From a virus: DNA of 43,907 bases. The notes below the pieces were generated by a model. The model made no database searches and was not told the DNA's origin. It worked only from the letters and a program-made list of their open reading frames with translations. The translations under genes were made by a program, and so were the position numbers. Where the stretch lies: positions 1 to 43,907 of IMG/VR virus record IMGVR_UViG_3300036852_000352; one strand, 5' to 3'. Positions 15,001-22,682 of this stretch are shown piece by piece (positions within the stretch are counted from its first letter, which is position 1; the number at the start of each line of letters is the position of its first letter).

Positions 15001-15455
15001 ACGTCGAACCTCCACGACCCCTGGTTACTGGTGACCCTCCACTTGCCCGCGAGGCGCTGGGCGCTGCGCCAGGTGTCGAGGCCGAGATCGATCCGGATAT
15101 CGATGTCTCCGGTGATCCCGAGCGCGGCGGCGTCCGGGCAGGCGATCTCGTCGGCGTCGGCGGTCCCCGGCATCCGCAGGTACGAGGTCGCGGCGGGCAG
15201 GCTGATCCGCAGAGGTGTGTTCCGGTTCAGGACCCCGTAGTACGGGCCTGTCGGGTTGCCGACCGAGAAACGTCCGTCCCGGTTGTTGATCGACATGTTG
15301 GCCGTCGAGCGTTCCATGCTGGACGCCTGGTCGGAGCGGCCACGCCTGATCCGGACCAGGCCGTCACGCCGCTGGACGTAATCGGTGATGTCCGTCCAGA
15401 CCCCTGAGAGCAGGATGTCTATCCTCTGGTCGAGGACTGTGTACGGGAAAACCAT
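12063..15455 (-). CDS. Large minor tail / tail-tip protein
   Basis: 1130-aa protein immediately downstream of the tape measure. The first ~80 residues (WTDITDYVQRRDGLVRIRRGRSD, MSINNRDGRFS) are the standard start of actinophage minor tail proteins. At least three concanavalin/LamG-like beta sandwiches are visible: about residues 90-270, about 370-580 and about 890-1110. Between them (about 590-880) is a hub-like region with RIERLCLEEDVEFRNQGD and TLDYSAGELAGELQPLGDD. It probably joins distal-tail, hub and carbohydrate-binding functions in one chain, since no separate Dit or Tal gene is present. The start overlaps the tape measure stop by one base (TGATG). Confidence 0.85.
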   Translation of the reverse strand: MVFPYTVLDQRIDILLSGVWTDITDYVQRRDGLVRIRRGRSDQASSMERSTANMSINNRDGRFSVGNPTGPYYGVLNRNTPLRISLPAATSYLRMPGTADADEIACPDAAALGITGDIDIRIDLGLDTWRSAQRLAGKWRVTSNQGSWRFDVSESGLLQLTWSTDGTLVAVVTATSTLPVPVAADHRNAVRVTLDVNNGAGGNTATFYTSDTINGTWTQLGDPVVTSGTTSIFDSTAPLEVGSVSDLTTGPLVTSPAVTQTTGEIYAFQLRSGIAGTVVANPDFTIQTAGDDSFADTAGTPNTWTIAGAATIDNRDYRFHGEVPAWPSRWDSTGTDIWVPIEASGVTRRLNRTSPTLYSALRRAVTKSDNLPVAYWPCEDDTGSTSIASGLPGGMSMEVVGSPNYATSSAFDCSDSLPTVNLSAWNGAVPTYTATGEMEFKFLLKLPTTPLTDGVALTRVFTTGTSYTWDIGYRTANGGSILVLVWDSSGVLVSTGTAVTNLNGLALRVTMWASQNGANIDYSLETRRVDTGAISNTTNSITGKTVGAAVRVYVSPGSDVGDAAFGHISIRDTVTDEPLTQLQAYLGETAGRRIERLCLEEDVEFRNQGDLDASMAMGPQLVASLTSLIGDAVTADGGMLYEPRQGLELGYRTRSSLYNQPVTLTLDYSAGELAGELQPLGDDQDLENDVVATRVRGSSARVVATEGMLTPALIGTYPGQISVNVQTDDILEDIAGWRVHLGTVEEDRFPSISVNLANTRIAADTALVAEASIVDMGDRINVTNPLAGQTPDTIDQLVQGSTETLGNYERFITWNTSPASSYDVLQLNDDTYGKWDTGGSVLGVAATSTATTLIVYTTQDDDTKVRPNWTEDSGEYPFGLKTGGEAVTATAGAPLAADTFTRTVASGGWGTASDGHTYTLTGGNASDRSVAGTYGLVTLASAPTTIRHQTVGESCRDVEVRASVAVSAVATGASLAAGITARYTSSTAFYRLRVDFTTSGTVSLAVTRNTTVIGAVVATGIDYAAGSIIEVRVRFTGNRVMARAWESGKREASRWHIDRTVTSSTIADGEVGLAASGLTGNTNVNPEIRFHDWLIESPQKITVTRSVNSVVKAQAIGTSVSLSKPLVYPL

Positions 15456-17386
15456 CAGGCGGTGCCCCTTCCTAGTGCGGCCTGGACGTTCCCGCCGCGC
15501 GAGAAGACCTGGTTCCTGAGCGGGTCGAACAGCACTTCAGCGAGACGCTGCCCGTCCATCACCAGCTGGATCGTGATCGGGCCGCCACCCCCGCCACCCT
15601 GCCCCACGAGACGTCGGCTGTCGGAGTTGGACCGGACGTGAGAGCCGGGGGCCAGGTCGACCAGCTCGGGGCCGTTTTCACCCACGAGGGTCATGTTGGA
15701 GCGGATCCCGCCGGTGGCTGCCGTGCCGACCACGCCGCCGTGGGCGAACCCCAGCATGCTCTTGATCGAGTTGTACGCCCCGGACATCGAGAAGTTGAAG
15801 TTGACGTTCCGTGACCAGCTGCGGGACACCCAGCTCCACAGGGTCTGTACGGCGCCGATGACGCTCTGGAGCCCGGGGGCGTAGAAGGTGACGACCGTCG
15901 ACCAGTTCCGCTTGATCCAGCCCCAGGCGATCTGAAGCCAGTTGATGACGTCCTGGATGAAGTTGACGCCGTACACGTTCATGACCAGGCCCCAGTGGCG
16001 GGATACCCAGCCCCAGGCGGTCATGAGCCACCCGATGAGGGTGATGAGGGCGTTTATGCCGGTCACGGTCATGATCAGGTCCCAGTTCTCATGGACCCAG
16101 GTGAACGCGGTGATCAGCAGGCCGATGAGGATCCCGAGGGCGAGGGCGACGCCGACGGCGGCTTCCCCGAGCTTCTGCGCCCACTCCTTGATGTCCTCGC
16201 GGTGCTCGGCCAGCCAGTCACTGAGAGCGGTCATCTTGTCGATGATCCACTCCTTGAGGATCTTACCGGCGTCCTGCGACCGGTCCCGTAGCCCCTCCAG
16301 TCCCGGGATGATCGAGAACATCTCCCGGGCGGTGTCCTTGGCTACCTGCCACAGATCCCGCAGGACCGGCACCAGACCGACCTGAAGAGCCTGCCACCCC
16401 TGCTCGAACCCCTGTACAAGCCCGCTCCAGATCGGCCCGAAAGTCCCCTTGATGAAGTCGCCCAGCGGGACCAGCGCCTCATCGTGGAAGGCGACCATGC
16501 CCCGGTGGAGAAGTTGCAGCGGGCCGATCATCGCCGTCTGAATGTCCTTCGCGACGTTCAGCGCGACACCCAGCACCTCAAACGCCGGAGCCAGGCCGGT
16601 GGCGATGATGCTCGTGATCGTGTCGAACCACGGCTTCGCCTTGCCCCAGGCCTCCGTCAGGCTGGCGATCAGGTTGATCGTCTTCGGCAGCAGGCCCAGC
16701 AGCGTATCCAGGACACTGGCCACGGCCTCCTTGTTGCGGAGGACCACGTCGCCCAGGTGCCCGAAGGAATCGCCCAGATCCGAGAGGAAGCCCTCCCAGT
16801 CCATCGCCTCAAGAAGCCCGTTGAAGGCATCCATCATCGGGAAGAACGCCCTGCGGCCGAACTTCTCGATACCCCGGGACATCTCGCTGAGGAAACGGTC
16901 CAGGAACGGAGCCGCCTCCTCCATGGCCCGCCCGAACGCGGGGGCGAACTTCCGGCCCAGATCGCCCATCACGTGAGCAGCACGGTGAAGAACCGGGATC
17001 AGCGGCTCCGCCGCCTCCTTGAAGCGGGCCTTCAGATCCTTCAGCTCGGCGGTCCAGTTGCGTTTGACCTCGTCGGCGCCCTTCGCCGCCATCACGCCCA
17101 GAGCAATGAACGCCCCGCCGAACGCCAGCGTCAGAGCCCCCGCCAGAGCCGCACCCAGCTGGGCGACGAGGGCCGCGACGAGGGCAACAACAGCCGCCGC
17201 GACGTACGGATTGGAGGCCGCCGCATTGAATCCGCGCGCGAGAGCCTGGCCGATACCGTCCTGGAAGATATCGCCCAGACCGCGCAGGATCCCCCGGTTC
17301 ATGCCGTTGATGGAATTGCGGACGCTGCGCAGCCCCTGAGCTGTCGCGTTCCGCACGTGAACGGCTATCTGAACGATGGACGCCAT
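15455..17386 (-). CDS. Tape measure protein
   Basis: 643-aa protein placed right after the frameshifted chaperones, as is standard. N-terminal helix VQIAVHVRNATAQGLRSVRNS, long hydrophobic segment AAAVVALVAALVAQLGAALAGAL (residues ~65-100), and repeated Trp-rich amphipathic stretches (WVHENWDLIMTVTGINALI, WVSRHWGLVMNVYGVNFI, WIKRNWSTVVTFYAPGLQ) around 440-560. It sets tail length; by the usual ratio of about 1.5 Angstrom per residue the tail would be roughly 95-100 nm. GGAGGAG upstream at 17394-17400. Confidence 0.93.
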   Translation of the reverse strand: MASIVQIAVHVRNATAQGLRSVRNSINGMNRGILRGLGDIFQDGIGQALARGFNAAASNPYVAAAVVALVAALVAQLGAALAGALTLAFGGAFIALGVMAAKGADEVKRNWTAELKDLKARFKEAAEPLIPVLHRAAHVMGDLGRKFAPAFGRAMEEAAPFLDRFLSEMSRGIEKFGRRAFFPMMDAFNGLLEAMDWEGFLSDLGDSFGHLGDVVLRNKEAVASVLDTLLGLLPKTINLIASLTEAWGKAKPWFDTITSIIATGLAPAFEVLGVALNVAKDIQTAMIGPLQLLHRGMVAFHDEALVPLGDFIKGTFGPIWSGLVQGFEQGWQALQVGLVPVLRDLWQVAKDTAREMFSIIPGLEGLRDRSQDAGKILKEWIIDKMTALSDWLAEHREDIKEWAQKLGEAAVGVALALGILIGLLITAFTWVHENWDLIMTVTGINALITLIGWLMTAWGWVSRHWGLVMNVYGVNFIQDVINWLQIAWGWIKRNWSTVVTFYAPGLQSVIGAVQTLWSWVSRSWSRNVNFNFSMSGAYNSIKSMLGFAHGGVVGTAATGGIRSNMTLVGENGPELVDLAPGSHVRSNSDSRRLVGQGGGGGGPITIQLVMDGQRLAEVLFDPLRNQVFSRGGNVQAALGRGTA

Positions 17387-17389
17387 CGC

Positions 17390-17928
17390 CTACTCCTCCC
17401 GTTTTTCCTTCTTGGTGCCCGCCTCCCGGATGTTCAGGAGGCGGATCACGTCGGCCGGTTCCTCGTCCAGCTGGCTGGGGAGGCAATGGAACAACTCGCA
17501 GAGATTCAGGACCAGTTCGGCGTCCGAAAGCTCCCAGGGCTTCGTTACAGCGCTTCCATCGTCAAGGGTCGCCCCGGGAAGGTCGCGCCAGAGCCGGAGC
17601 CTTTTCCCAGCCCCTCATCCGGGCCGGTCATCTGAGTCAGCCAGGCTTCCAGGATCGTCATGACGAACGGGAGCTCCATCTCGTCCAGACTCTCCGCCGT
17701 CGCCGGGACGGGCACGCCGTTCTCGTCTTCGAGATTCCAGGACACCAGCCCCTCTAGGAGCAGGGCGAACATCTCATCCAGACTCTCGTCACTCTCGGAC
17801 TGGGAGCTCATCGCCTTCATCAGGCTGCGGACCTTGCCGATACGGATCGCCCTCATCCGGACGATGAGGCCGTCCTCCTCCGGCAGGTTGGCCAGGGTGT
17901 AGATGGTCGGGATCTTCCGGTAGCCCAT
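17390..17928 (-). CDS. Tail assembly chaperone, -1 frameshift product (GT type)
   Basis: Joined product of about 179 aa: 109 residues from the first frame, then a -1 slip on GGGAAAA, then 70 residues (opening RLRLWRDLPGATLDDGSAVTK and ending IREAGTKKEKREE) to the TAG at 17390-17392. In lambda-like siphoviruses the pair G/GT coats the tape measure during tail assembly. The -1 frame lacks its own start with a ribosome site and matches the family second half, so frameshifting is the simplest reading. Confidence 0.8.
17545..17928 (-). CDS. Tail assembly chaperone (G type)
   Basis: 127-aa protein ending at TAA 17545, opening RKIPTIYTLANLPEEDGLIVRMRAI cut here to its idea: an acidic helical protein (ESDESLDEMFALLLEGLVSW, MELPFVMTILEAWL). 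Position between the tail tube genes and the tape measure, plus the overlapping -1 frame, identify it. ATG with AGAGG just upstream. Confidence 0.82.
   Translation of the reverse strand: MGYRKIPTIYTLANLPEEDGLIVRMRAIRIGKVRSLMKAMSSQSESDESLDEMFALLLEGLVSWNLEDENGVPVPATAESLDEMELPFVMTILEAWLTQMTGPDEGLGKGSGSGATFPGRPLTMEAL
17602..17608 (-). promoter_or_regulatory. Programmed -1 frameshift slippery heptamer
   Basis: Reads G GGA AAA on the minus strand (XXXYYYZ type), in phase with the chaperone frame at codons 108-109. After a -1 slip translation continues AGG CTC CGG for 70 codons. GGGAAAA is a known slippery sequence in tail chaperone genes. Confidence 0.8.
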
Positions 17929-17940
17929 GGGATGCCTCTT

Positions 17941-18342
17941 TCAGAAACGGTGGATGTGGTTGCGGTTCATGAGCCGTTCGCCCATGTTCTCGATGCGCTG
18001 CTGGAGCCGGTTGGCGGCGCTGCGGAAGGCGTGGTAACCCCGGAACCGGGTGACAGGGGCGTTGCGGGATCCCACGCCTTCCAGCCACGGGCCGTACACG
18101 GGGCCGTTTGCGCCGCCGTCCTCAACGGCCGTGCCGAGAGCGGTGTTGCTGATGTGGACGTGTGATTCGTAGTAGCCGGTGGGCTGCTTGAAGCGAGTGT
18201 GGAACGTCCGCCGGATGTCGGCGAGCGCCCACTCCGCACCTTCCTCTTCCAGATCCTCGCTGAAGTCGGCGAAGATCCTTTCCGCCCGCGCGTCGAAGAT
18301 CGGCCCTTGGGTGTGAATTCGGGTATAGATGCGGAGTGCCAT
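17941..18342 (-). CDS. Tail-associated hypothetical protein
   Basis: 133-aa protein with HPTGYYESHV-type core (KQPTGYYESHVHISN), GPWLEGVGSRN and FRGYHAFRSAANRLQQR. This pattern is typical of a small protein encoded beside the tube gene in many actinophages, related in style to HK97 gp10 neck/tail-completion proteins. The ATG at 18342 gives the canonical start; an upstream in-frame start would extend into the tube gene. A neck or tail-completion role is inferred from position. Confidence 0.65.
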   Translation of the reverse strand: MALRIYTRIHTQGPIFDARAERIFADFSEDLEEEGAEWALADIRRTFHTRFKQPTGYYESHVHISNTALGTAVEDGGANGPVYGPWLEGVGSRNAPVTRFRGYHAFRSAANRLQQRIENMGERLMNRNHIHRF

Positions 18343-18346
18343 GACG

Positions 18347-18760
18347 TCAGCCGGTCCAGGTGGGGACAGTGCCGTCCGAGAGGACGGCCGGAGCCTGCCA
18401 GGTGAGCGAGCCGTCATCGCCGCGCGACAGGGCGTAGTCGGTGATGATGCACTCGTTGGCCAGGGTCTGAGCCGAAACGACCATGGTGATCGTCCGGGTG
18501 ACCGACGTGGAGCCCACAGTCTTCAGGACGGCGTGAGACGACGTGGTGGCCGTCGGGTTGAAAACGCCGTTCAGGGTGATCGAGAAGTCGGCCAGCAGGA
18601 GCAGGCGCTCCATCGCGGACTTGTCGATACCCGTGGTCTCCTGCACCGCGCGCGGTGTGGCGAACTCGAAGTTAGTGATGTCATTGCGGATGTCCCGCGC
18701 GGTGCCGCCGCTGTCATCGACAGACAGCGTGGTCCATGCGAGGCCGGATTCCTTTGCCAA
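18347..18760 (-). CDS. Tail tube-like protein (second)
   Basis: 137-aa protein: AKESGLAWTTLSVDDSGG, NDITNFEFATPRAVQETTGIDKSAMERLLLLADFSI, then TRTITMVVSAQTLANE and DDGSLTWQAPAVLSDGTVP. This is a widespread actinophage major tail protein pattern (tube monomer, beta sandwich). TTG start. A second, longer tube-like protein is encoded at 19193-19939. Which of the two is the main tube subunit cannot be decided here. Confidence 0.72.
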   Translation of the reverse strand: MAKESGLAWTTLSVDDSGGTARDIRNDITNFEFATPRAVQETTGIDKSAMERLLLLADFSITLNGVFNPTATTSSHAVLKTVGSTSVTRTITMVVSAQTLANECIITDYALSRGDDGSLTWQAPAVLSDGTVPTWTG

Positions 18761-18764
18761 CTCC

Positions 18765-19196
18765 CTATCCCTTCTCTATAGTTGAGGCAATTCGCTCTTG
18801 GTTTTCGGCGAACTCCTCCACCCAGTACTCCGGGCGCTTATGCACCCGCGTCGGCGTGCGGAGCGGATTGCCCCGGGCGTCACCGCCCTTGACGCGGAAG
18901 ATTGGATCCCGCTCCACGGCCACCCGGTGCTCCTCGAAGCACGGCTGGCCGGAACGGAACGTCAGCTCGACCAGGCCGTCACGCTGCCCGGCCACCTTGT
19001 ACGACCGCCCGGAGTGGTGCTTGATGTAGTACGCCTGCTTCTGACCCTGATCGGTTCCCAGATCCAGGACCATCCGCCAGCCATTGGCGTACATCTCGCA
19101 CCCGACCTCCTCGCACGAAGCCGGAACCGAATGCGTCTCCTTCGGTGCGACCACCTGGAACGTCTGGAAGCCCTCCGGCCCCAGCCGCGCCCTCAC
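18765..19196 (-). CDS. Conserved structural-region hypothetical protein
   Basis: 143-aa protein starting GTG overlapping the previous stop (GTGA). It contains THSVPASCEEVGCEMYANGW, YYIKHHSGRSYK, LVELTFRSGQPCFEEHRV, RDPIFRVKGGDARGNP and a final EYWVEEFAENQERI. The C-x4-GC-x11-C plus His spacing looks like a metal site. The same architecture is seen beside tail genes in Streptomyces phages, without assigned function. Confidence 0.7.
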   Translation of the reverse strand: MRARLGPEGFQTFQVVAPKETHSVPASCEEVGCEMYANGWRMVLDLGTDQGQKQAYYIKHHSGRSYKVAGQRDGLVELTFRSGQPCFEEHRVAVERDPIFRVKGGDARGNPLRTPTRVHKRPEYWVEEFAENQERIASTIEKG

Positions 19197-19939
19197 AGCG
19201 CCCTCGCTGCATCGTTCTTGCAGATGGACACGGCGAACACCGCATTCGAGAACGTCCCCGTGGTAACGGCCCGGACGTAACGCCGGACAGTCCCCGTATC
19301 CGAAGACGACTGGATGCGCTGCGCAGTCGGAGCAGCAGCGGACGTGACAGCCGTGAACGCCCCGCTGGTAATGGCCGCGAAAGAGACGTTGTCCGCCGAA
19401 TCCTCCAGGGTCACCGTCACCGACGTACCCGTGACGGAGAAAACCTGAAGGTACGCCTGGAACCCGAACGACGCCGACGCCAGGGTGTCGATTGACGAGC
19501 CGTTCGTGGCGGTCGTATCGGTACGCTTCCCGGCGGTCAGCTGACTGCACCAGTCCAGGCCGTACGCGTTCGCTACGGCACTCACCCCGAACGTGAAGGA
19601 GCCGTCATCACCCCGGGCAGCGTCGTAGTTGACCTGCTTGCCAACCAGGCCGACCGACTCCCCGCCGAGCGCCGTACCCCGCAGGTACATCAGGTGGGCG
19701 TCCGTACGCGGAAGGCCCCGCAGAGCCAGGTGCTCCTGCCCCGAAGCCTTGTTGAAGTAGGTCGTGAACTCGACCTGCCCGTCGCGCTTCCCAAACAGGC
19801 GCTCCTGAGCCGACACGGTGATACCGGTGGACGGCAGCGTACCCCTGGGTGTTGACAGAGACCCGATCGCGCTGACATCGGCGCCGATATCGAACCCGCC
19901 GACGAAAAGCTGGTCACCCAGCCCTGACTGCTTTGCCAC
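19193..19939 (-). CDS. Major tail protein candidate (tube-like)
   Basis: 248-aa protein beginning AKQSGLGDQLFVGGFDIG. Later RLFGKRDGQVEFTTYFN, LPRTDAHLMYLRGTALG, VNYDAARGDDGSFTF and a C-terminal beta domain with VTLEDSADNVSF and RRYVRAVTT (about residues 160-240), which resembles a carbohydrate-binding or Ig-like add-on. The first ~150 residues follow the phage tube fold; the size fits a major tail protein with decoration. GTG start. Confidence 0.7.
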   Translation of the reverse strand: MAKQSGLGDQLFVGGFDIGADVSAIGSLSTPRGTLPSTGITVSAQERLFGKRDGQVEFTTYFNKASGQEHLALRGLPRTDAHLMYLRGTALGGESVGLVGKQVNYDAARGDDGSFTFGVSAVANAYGLDWCSQLTAGKRTDTTATNGSSIDTLASASFGFQAYLQVFSVTGTSVTVTLEDSADNVSFAAITSGAFTAVTSAAAPTAQRIQSSSDTGTVRRYVRAVTTGTFSNAVFAVSICKNDAARAL

Positions 19940-19950
19940 GGTCTTCCCTC

Positions 19951-20412
19951 CTAAGGGGCCTGGGTCCAGGCGTTTGTAATGACGACCGGAACCGTCAGAG
20001 TGAGGACCCGGTAGACCATGTTGTCGATGTTGATGTAGCCCGACTGGCAGGACAGCGGATGCCCCTGAGTCATGCCCAGAACGTCGATGAACCGCGAGTC
20101 GTCACCCAGCTGGAAGTCACCGCTGTACGCCTCGAACAGGGCGTCGGCGGCGATCATCACCTGGGGGTCGATGGCATCCTGCGGCTGCTGGAGCATGTTC
20201 GTGTAGATGCGGACGTTGAACGTCACCCGGGCGTCGGTCGAAGCCAGTCCCGAGCGGCCCTGCGCCGGTTCGATCCGGTCGATCCACACGGCCGCCGTCA
20301 GACCCCGGCCGGGCTTCGACTTGGGCTCGTGCTGATTGACGTGGTCGAAATAGCCGGTGGCTGCCGCGTGGGAAGCAATCCGGTCAACGAGATCCTGAGA
20401 GCCGATCGCCAT
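19951..20412 (-). CDS. Tail terminator / completion-like protein
   Basis: 153-aa protein: SQDLVDRIASHAAATGYFDHVNQHEPKSKP cut to its sense, then AAVWIDRIEPA, ARVTFNVRIYTNML and MIAADALFEAYSGDF, with a final strand set (VYRVLTLTVPVVITNAW). Order (connector, this gene, tube) and the N-terminal helix plus beta-barrel look match gpU-like tail terminators. Function inferred from position. Its start overlaps the connector stop. Confidence 0.65.
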   Translation of the reverse strand: MAIGSQDLVDRIASHAAATGYFDHVNQHEPKSKPGRGLTAAVWIDRIEPAQGRSGLASTDARVTFNVRIYTNMLQQPQDAIDPQVMIAADALFEAYSGDFQLGDDSRFIDVLGMTQGHPLSCQSGYINIDNMVYRVLTLTVPVVITNAWTQAP

Positions 20413-21491
20413 CAGACGGCCCTCTTCCGGAACTTCCGCTTGTACCTGCGGGCGCAAGCCTTGCGCAGGTCGGTCAAACCGCGACCGGCGACCACCTCGG
20501 TGCCGGAGGAATCGCGCTCAGCCTCGTCGGAGTAGACGCGGGCACCGTACGCCGACCACTCCTGCTCCAGGCGGGTAATGGCTTCAGCCCGGCACAGATC
20601 CCGGGCAAGGCTGGGGACGATCCAGGTGGTGACGGCCGCCGAGCTGGAGTGGGTGGCGGCCGTGGTACCCAGGGCGCCACGCTCGATGGTCAGGCGACGG
20701 TAGGCGTACACCGTGGCGCCCAGCGAGTGGGTGGCGAGGGTCGAACCGTCGTAGGCGCGGATGACGGTGGCGTTATTTCCGGCGATGTCAACGATCTTCA
20801 TCCGCTCGGAGTCGATCAGGATGACCTCACCGACATGCAGCTGAGTCCCGTCCACGACGTCGACCGTCTGGTCGTTCTTCAGAGCGTTCATCGCCGACCC
20901 GAGAACCTGCGTGGTCGTCAGAGCCGTCTTGTCAGTGACGATCATCCGTTCGGAATCCACGGTCATCACCGAACCGACACCGATCAGCGTGGAGTCCGTG
21001 ACATCGGCAGAAGTGGCGCCTGCGGTTGCGATCGAAGCGGCCAGAGTCCCGGCAGCCTTCTGGTCGTCGGAGATGCCCCAGAGCCCCACGATAGTGATAG
21101 CCCGCTGAGCGGTCCCGGTGTTGGTGAAGGTGGCGCTGGACGAGAGGTCGATCTCTATATTCGTGTACGGCGGCCCGGAGTTCACCGGCTCCAGGAAGTA
21201 GTCACTGGAGGTGATGGTGGTAGTTCCGGCGACAACCGAGGTGACGGAGATGAGCTCGTTCTCGTCCAGCCACAGCCGCCACGGCTGGGAGTAGTTGCGC
21301 GAGGGCCACGAGAAGTAGCGGGTCGCGAGGCGAGGGGCGAGGCCGTGCTTATGCCGGTTCAGCCAGCCGTCGATGTCGTCGGACGCCGAATCGATGGCGG
21401 AATCTATCTGTGCAGCCCGGTGAGCGGCCTCCCGGACGTCGAAAGCGTCCTGGATTTCCTCACGGGTGCAGTAGCGCACTCGCGAACCCAT
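20412..21491 (-). CDS. Head-to-tail connector with inserted beta repeats
   Basis: 359-aa protein. Residues 1-130 and the last ~70 resemble the gp15/gp6-type adaptor (YCTREEIQDAFDVREAA, SDDIDGWLNRHKHGLAPR, SWPSRNYSQPWRLWLDENEL, then LCRAEAITRLEQEWSAYGAR). Between them is an insertion with two related units, VGSVMTVDSERMIV and VGEVILIDSERMKIV (about residues 170-260), each with nearby glycine-rich strands. The adaptor caps the portal; the insert may be an exposed decoration. ATG start. Confidence 0.78.
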   Translation of the reverse strand: MGSRVRYCTREEIQDAFDVREAAHRAAQIDSAIDSASDDIDGWLNRHKHGLAPRLATRYFSWPSRNYSQPWRLWLDENELISVTSVVAGTTTITSSDYFLEPVNSGPPYTNIEIDLSSSATFTNTGTAQRAITIVGLWGISDDQKAAGTLAASIATAGATSADVTDSTLIGVGSVMTVDSERMIVTDKTALTTTQVLGSAMNALKNDQTVDVVDGTQLHVGEVILIDSERMKIVDIAGNNATVIRAYDGSTLATHSLGATVYAYRRLTIERGALGTTAATHSSSAAVTTWIVPSLARDLCRAEAITRLEQEWSAYGARVYSDEAERDSSGTEVVAGRGLTDLRKACARRYKRKFRKRAV

Positions 21492-21620
21492 CTACCTCGT
21501 CCTTGCTTTCGGGGAGCGTGGGGGAATCTAACCCCCGGTCAGTTGGGAGATATTCTTTTGTGACCTACAAACAGGGTAGCCCTCTCGCCCGTCAAGAGCG
21601 AAAGGGCCGGTTGTTCAACC

Positions 21621-22514
21621 CTATCGGGCCAGCGGGCCGCCACCTGCGGACAGGATGTCGATCCGCAGCTTCAGGAGGGTGTTCTCCTCGCCGATTCGGC
21701 TGATCTCACGCTCAACAGTGGCACGCGCCTCCGCCGAGATGAGCTCGCGGGTCCGGACCGATTCGGCCGCCACCTGCTCGCGGGTCTTGCAGTGCTCCGT
21801 GATGACGAGCCGCTGCGTCTCGCAGTGCTCCTTCATCAGGTCGGCCTTCGCGGTGGCCAGGTCCTCACGGATCTGAGCGGCGGCCGTCAGGGTGGTCTCG
21901 CGCCCCTTGCACCCCTCGTTGAGGATGTCGCGGGCGAGGTCGTACCGGTTCTGGAGGACGTTCTCCAGGATGTTCTTACCCCACAGGACCTGGCCGTCGC
22001 CGAGCCGCTGAGCGGTGCTGTGGATGTCAGCCGTGACGGCCTGCTGACCGTGAGTGATCAGAGAGCCGAGGTTCTGGTTACCGTGCGTCACGTTGTCGGT
22101 GACGAACTGAGTCCCCGCAGACACGGCGGCCTCGACGTCGTGGGCGGAGCGGTGAACCGTGTCCGTCAGGTGACGGTGGCCATCCGCGACTTCGTGAGTG
22201 AGGTGCTGGCCGGTGTTGTGCACGGAGTCCCGGACGTGCCCGCTGGCACCCAGGGTCGTTGCCCGGCCGTCGCCACCCTCGCGGAGGACGCTGCCGAGGA
22301 TAGCGGTGTGCTGCGTTCCGCTGGCGTTGGCGTTGATCAGGTCGCGGTTGGCGTCGCCGTTGGCGTTGATCAGGTCACGGTTCGCGTCAGCTGAAGACGA
22401 CGTCAGATCGCGGCCCGCGTCATCGATGTCACGGCCCGCGCTGCCGACGGTCCCGAGGTGCTGACCGAGCAGAACGTCATCGTGGTGGTGGCCGTGCATG
22501 GCGCCTTCTGTCAT
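21621..22514 (-). CDS. Repetitive helical protein, possible head fibre/whisker
   Basis: 297-aa protein. N-terminus HGHHHDDVLLGQHLGTVG, then repeated units such as DANRDLINAN (twice in tandem) and many His/Asp/Asn-rich heptad-like repeats to about residue 185, ending in a long coiled coil (ETQRLVITEHCKTREQVAAE, VEREISRIGEENTLLKLRID). This is typical of a trimeric fibrous protein. It lies in the head-tail region, so a head fibre or whisker is possible; nothing shows this directly. Ordered C-terminal trimerisation is likely from the heptads. Confidence 0.6.
   Translation of the reverse strand: MTEGAMHGHHHDDVLLGQHLGTVGSAGRDIDDAGRDLTSSSADANRDLINANGDANRDLINANASGTQHTAILGSVLREGGDGRATTLGASGHVRDSVHNTGQHLTHEVADGHRHLTDTVHRSAHDVEAAVSAGTQFVTDNVTHGNQNLGSLITHGQQAVTADIHSTAQRLGDGQVLWGKNILENVLQNRYDLARDILNEGCKGRETTLTAAAQIREDLATAKADLMKEHCETQRLVITEHCKTREQVAAESVRTRELISAEARATVEREISRIGEENTLLKLRIDILSAGGGPLAR
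22329..22394 (-). repeat. Two tandem 33-bp repeats
   Basis: Units 22329-22361 and 22362-22394 start with the same 15 bases (GGCGTTGATCAGGTC) and differ at a few positions after that. They encode the DANRDLINAN duplication of the fibrous protein. Confidence 0.8.
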
Positions 22515-22553
22515 GCCAGTGCTCCTTCTTGGCGAGAGGGGGAGTACCGACGG

Positions 22554-22583
22554 CCCTCCCCCGGCGAAAAGCTAGGGGGAGGG
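22554..22583. terminator. Hairpin between structural genes
   Basis: 9-bp stem CCCTCCCCC/GGGGGAGGG with a 12-nt loop, between the small gene at 22683 and the fibrous protein gene. It would act on the leftward transcript. Confidence 0.65.
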
Positions 22584-22682
22584 TGTTGCGGCGGGGGTCG
22601 AAAGCTCGGATGACTCGCTCGTCACACCCACCTCATTCGGCCTAAAGGCCCTGATCGAGGCCCCGATGATCAGTCTACCGGG

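Noticed and set aside
13236-15407. Long plus-strand reading frame (about 720 codons) opposite the minor tail gene
   Set aside because: It is the antisense shadow of a firmly identified 1130-aa tail protein, with Arg/Gly/Pro-rich composition and no ribosome site; GC-rich third positions keep antisense frames open.
21590-21595. TTGACG as a -35 element for a leftward promoter before the connector gene
   Set aside because: No acceptable -10 hexamer at 16-18 bp spacing (TTTGTA is the closest).
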